This document shows, one piece after another, positions 3,818 through 6,047 of a DNA stretch of 6,047 bases; positions within the stretch are counted from its first letter, which is position 1; each line of letters opens with the position of its first letter. Under the pieces are notes generated by a model. The model made no database searches and was not told the origin of the DNA. It saw only the letters and a list, made by a program, of their open reading frames with translations. This stretch comes from Palsa-147 sp049279675 (GTDB taxonomy: Bacteria > Acidobacteriota > Terriglobia > Acidiferrales > UBA7541), in NCBI GenBank assembly GCA_049279675.1, contig JBAPOP010000104.1, forward strand, positions 1 to 6,047, given 5' to 3'. Position numbers and translations under genes: made by a program.

Positions 3818-6047
3818 GTGATTCGAAGACTAACTACATTTTTGTTCACGATCGTCGCGTTGTTGACGGGCGTGAATTTCGTTTGCCAAGCGCAAACGCA
3901 GCCGCTTTTGACTCGTCACGTTCGTGAAGTGACAGTCAACGGTCAGGCACAGTTCGTCAAGAAGCTTCCCGCAGCGCAATCGATGCGTGTCGACGTTGTT
4001 CTGCCGATCCGCAATCAGTCGGAGTTGGATAGTTTCTTGCAAGAGCTCTACGATCCTTCGAGTCCCTTTTACCGGCATTTCCTCACCGTCCAGGAATTCA
4101 CCGCGAGGTTCGGCCCGACCCAGGAGAATTACAACGCCCTCGTAAATTATGCGAAGGCCAACGGCTTCTCCGTAGTCGGCGGCTCCCGCGACGCGATGGA
4201 CGTTCAGCTCACCGGCACCGTGGCGACGATTGAGTCCGCTTTTCACGTCACCATGAATGTCTACCAGCACCCCACGGAAGACCGCACGTTCTACGCACCG
4301 GATCGCGAGCCCACAGTCGATCTTCCATTCCAGCTGTGGCACATCTCGGGTTTGGACAACTTCTCAACTCCGCACCCGCTCTATCATCGCCGAGACGTCA
4401 ACGTGAAGCCGAATGCCACCACCGGCTCCGGCCCATCTGCCTCGTTTCTTGGTAGTGACATGCGCGCGGCTTACTACGGAAGCGGTTCTCTCACCGGTTC
4501 CGGCCAGAACATCGGTTTGCTCGAGTACGCCGGATTTGATATCGCCGATGTGAATACCTATTACACTAACGCCAAGCAGACGAGGACTGCCGCGGTCACC
4601 GGCATTTCCACGGACGGAACCAGCATTAACTGCAGCGGTAGCTGCGATGACACAGAGCAAACTCTAGACGTCACTCAGGCCCTCGGCATGGCTCCGGGCG
4701 TAACCACCGTGTACGTTTACGTCGGTAGCACCGACACAGCCGTTTTGGGCTCCATGTCTTCACATTCTCCGCTTCCACTGCAATTGAGCTCTTCGTGGAC
4801 CTGGACTCCAGCCGATCCCACCACTGACGATCCGTACTTCGAAAAAATGGCCACGCAGGGTCAGACGATCTTCCAAGCGTCGGGCGACAGCGGCCACTGG
4901 ACGTCGAGCTTTTACCCCTCCGAGGATCAGCATGTCATCTGTGTCGGCGGCACGGACTTAACCACCGCCAGCGCGGGCGGCGCGTGGGCTTCGGAATCCG
5001 CTTGGGTCGATGGTGGCGGCGGCTACTACGCTAAGGACGACATCCTCATTCCGTCCTACCAGCAGCTCTCGGGCGTGATCAACTCAAGCAACAAGGGCTC
5101 CACGACATATCGCAACGGCCCGGACGTTTCCGCAAACGCGAATTTTACTTTTTACGTTTGCGCCGACCAGACCACCTGCACCGCAAATGATTATGGCGGG
5201 ACCAGTTTTGCGGCGCCCATGTGGGCTGGCTATCTGGCTCTGGCCAATCAGCAAGCGGCGGCCAGCGGTGATGCGGCCCCCGGCTTCATCAATCCGGCCG
5301 TCTACGCGATCGGTGTCTCTTCGAGCTACGACACCGATTTCCACGACATCACCAGCGGCAGCAACGGATTTTCGGCAGTCACCGGCTACGATTTGGCCAC
5401 CGGTTGGGGCAGCCCGAACGGCGCCGCGCTAATCAACGCACTCGCGCCAACGTCGAAGACTCCGAACTTCACCATTTCTGCCTCGCCCACTTCAGTCTCA
5501 GTAGTGCAGGGCAACTCCGGGACATCAACGATCACGACCGCAGTCTCGGGCGGCTTTAGTGCGGCCGTTGCGTTGACTGCGTCCGGCCAGCCGACGGGCG
5601 TGACCGTAGCGTTCAACCCCACGTCCATCGCCGCTCCGGGCTCCGGCACCTCAACCATGACCATGACGGTGGCGTCCACCACCGCAACCGGCACGTACTC
5701 GATCGTCGTAACCGGCACGGGCGGAGGCGTCACGCAAACGACGAGCGTTTCGTTGACCGTGACCGCGCCTGTTTCGGGTAGCTTCACGCTCACCGCTTCG
5801 CCGACGAGCTTGACTGTCGATCGGTCAGCGAAGGGAACGAGCACGATCACGATTCATCCCGCGAACGGCTTCACCGGCAGCGTGACTCTGTCGGCCACCG
5901 GCATGGGATCGGGCGTGACCGCAGCGTTCGGCACCAATCCGGCGACGAGCACGAGCGTTCTCACGCTCACGGCAAGCAGCAGCGCCACCACCGGCACCTA
6001 CACAATCACGGTGCATGGCACGTCGGGCAGCCTGAGCGCAACAACAA
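3818..6047 (+). CDS. Secreted pro-kumamolisin S53 serine-carboxyl peptidase with Ig-like repeats (3' partial)
   Basis: 743 residues are visible and the frame is still open at the window end. Residues 1-25 are a signal peptide (IRRL, hydrophobic core, likely cut after CQA). About 33-181 is the Pro-kumamolisin activation domain (DPSSPFYRHFLTVQEFTARFGP at 79-100 and the AFHV region near 141), normally removed by self-cleavage at low pH. The catalytic domain (about 205-545) shows the sedolisin set: Glu280 and Asp284 in EQTLD, oxyanion Asp357 in ASGDSG, and nucleophile Ser463 in GGTSFAAP. The terminal DFHDITSGSNG...GYDLATGWGSPNG (508-535) matches the family's calcium-site region. These enzymes are acid endopeptidases related in fold to subtilisin. 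Two Ig-like repeats follow (550 onward), suggesting surface attachment or spacing from the cell. Cys pairs 272/276 and 449/454 could form small disulfide loops. Own promoter, Shine-Dalgarno and leader indicate independent expression from the divergent hydrolase. Catalytic residues look intact; substrate unknown. Confidence 0.93.
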   Translation, partial: MIRRLTTFLFTIVALLTGVNFVCQAQTQPLLTRHVREVTVNGQAQFVKKLPAAQSMRVDVVLPIRNQSELDSFLQELYDPSSPFYRHFLTVQEFTARFGPTQENYNALVNYAKANGFSVVGGSRDAMDVQLTGTVATIESAFHVTMNVYQHPTEDRTFYAPDREPTVDLPFQLWHISGLDNFSTPHPLYHRRDVNVKPNATTGSGPSASFLGSDMRAAYYGSGSLTGSGQNIGLLEYAGFDIADVNTYYTNAKQTRTAAVTGISTDGTSINCSGSCDDTEQTLDVTQALGMAPGVTTVYVYVGSTDTAVLGSMSSHSPLPLQLSSSWTWTPADPTTDDPYFEKMATQGQTIFQASGDSGHWTSSFYPSEDQHVICVGGTDLTTASAGGAWASESAWVDGGGGYYAKDDILIPSYQQLSGVINSSNKGSTTYRNGPDVSANANFTFYVCADQTTCTANDYGGTSFAAPMWAGYLALANQQAAASGDAAPGFINPAVYAIGVSSSYDTDFHDITSGSNGFSAVTGYDLATGWGSPNGAALINALAPTSKTPNFTISASPTSVSVVQGNSGTSTITTAVSGGFSAAVALTASGQPTGVTVAFNPTSIAAPGSGTSTMTMTVASTTATGTYSIVVTGTGGGVTQTTSVSLTVTAPVSGSFTLTASPTSLTVDRSAKGTSTITIHPANGFTGSVTLSATGMGSGVTAAFGTNPATSTSVLTLTASSSATTGTYTITVHGTSGSLSATT
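5465..5767 (+). repeat. First Ig-like repeat of the S53 protein
   Basis: Residues 550-650. It opens with NFTISASPTSVSVVQGNSGTST, passes through GVTVAFNPTS and closes with TGTYSIVVTGTGGG and SVSLTVTA. The Thr/Ser/Val-rich alternating pattern predicts a beta-sandwich. It aligns with the next repeat at a period of about 105 residues. Such modules are common after secreted or surface catalytic domains in Acidobacteriota (general knowledge). Confidence 0.75.
5780..6047 (+). repeat. Second Ig-like repeat of the S53 protein (cut by window end)
   Basis: Residues 655-743, opening SFTLTASPTSLTVDRSAKGTST, with GVTAAFGTNPATS and TGTYTITVHGTSGSLS in register with the first repeat. DNA similarity is locally high: GGCGTGACCG-T/C-AGCGTTC differs at one base between copies, which indicates duplication. 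The closing strand lies beyond the window, and more repeats may follow. Confidence 0.75.

Noticed and set aside
3703..3927. 74-residue + strand frame overlapping the promoter and the start of the S53 gene
   Set aside because: It is in a different frame from the S53 protein, begins on the predicted -35 element and shows no protein-like pattern.
5386..5850. 154-residue Val-rich open frame on the - strand
   Set aside because: It is antisense to the Ig-like repeats, whose Thr codons (ACG/ACC) read as Val/Gly on the other strand. No start signal is visible.
1..6047. CRISPR array, tRNA/rRNA genes, insertion sequence or phage genes
   Set aside because: I found no regularly spaced repeats, no tRNA-like cloverleaf or rRNA segment, and no transposase, integrase or structural phage protein in any frame.

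Overview
The window is GC-rich bacterial DNA that most resembles Acidobacteriota. The assignment rests on three things: a secreted S53 (kumamolisin-type) protease followed by Ig-like repeats, a TonB-family protein with a long cytoplasmic N-terminus, and a dispersed-type palindrome that reads 'AGRMPAL' in one frame. It is an inference from gene style; there is no rRNA or other phylogenetic marker here.

Positions 1-2447 (+ strand) look like one tightly packed operon: the tail of an unidentified gene, a TonB C-terminal-domain protein, a 31-residue single-span membrane ORF, and miaA (tRNA dimethylallyltransferase). Each neighbouring pair overlaps by exactly four bases (ATGA at 89-92, GTGA at 1435-1438, ATGA at 1527-1530). 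This points to translational coupling and is the best argument that the small ORF is a real gene. No terminator is visible after miaA.

Positions 2500-3459 (- strand) encode an exported alpha/beta hydrolase of the dienelactone hydrolase type, convergent with miaA. It has a signal peptide, an apparently complete Ser-Asp-His triad and a strong Shine-Dalgarno sequence. A 13-base sequence occurs on both sides of this gene in opposite orientation; the upstream copy is one arm of a terminator-like palindrome at 3517-3540.

Positions 3460-3817 are a divergent intergenic region with the hydrolase start signals, the palindrome, a good sigma70-like promoter (3703-3730) and an 8-bp dyad in the leader of the next gene. 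From 3818 to the window end (+ strand) runs a pro-kumamolisin S53 peptidase: signal peptide, activation domain, catalytic domain with the Glu/Asp/Asp/Ser set, then two Ig-like repeats of about 105 residues. The gene is cut by the window edge.

The genes fall into an envelope/tRNA-modification operon and two secreted hydrolases. I see no mobile element, CRISPR array, tRNA or rRNA, and no clear new multi-gene defence or metabolic system. The less ordinary items are the doubly overlapping micro-ORF, the repeated N-terminal motif of the TonB protein, an in-frame 15-base tandem duplication in its glycine linker, and the palindrome/antisense arrangement around the hydrolase.
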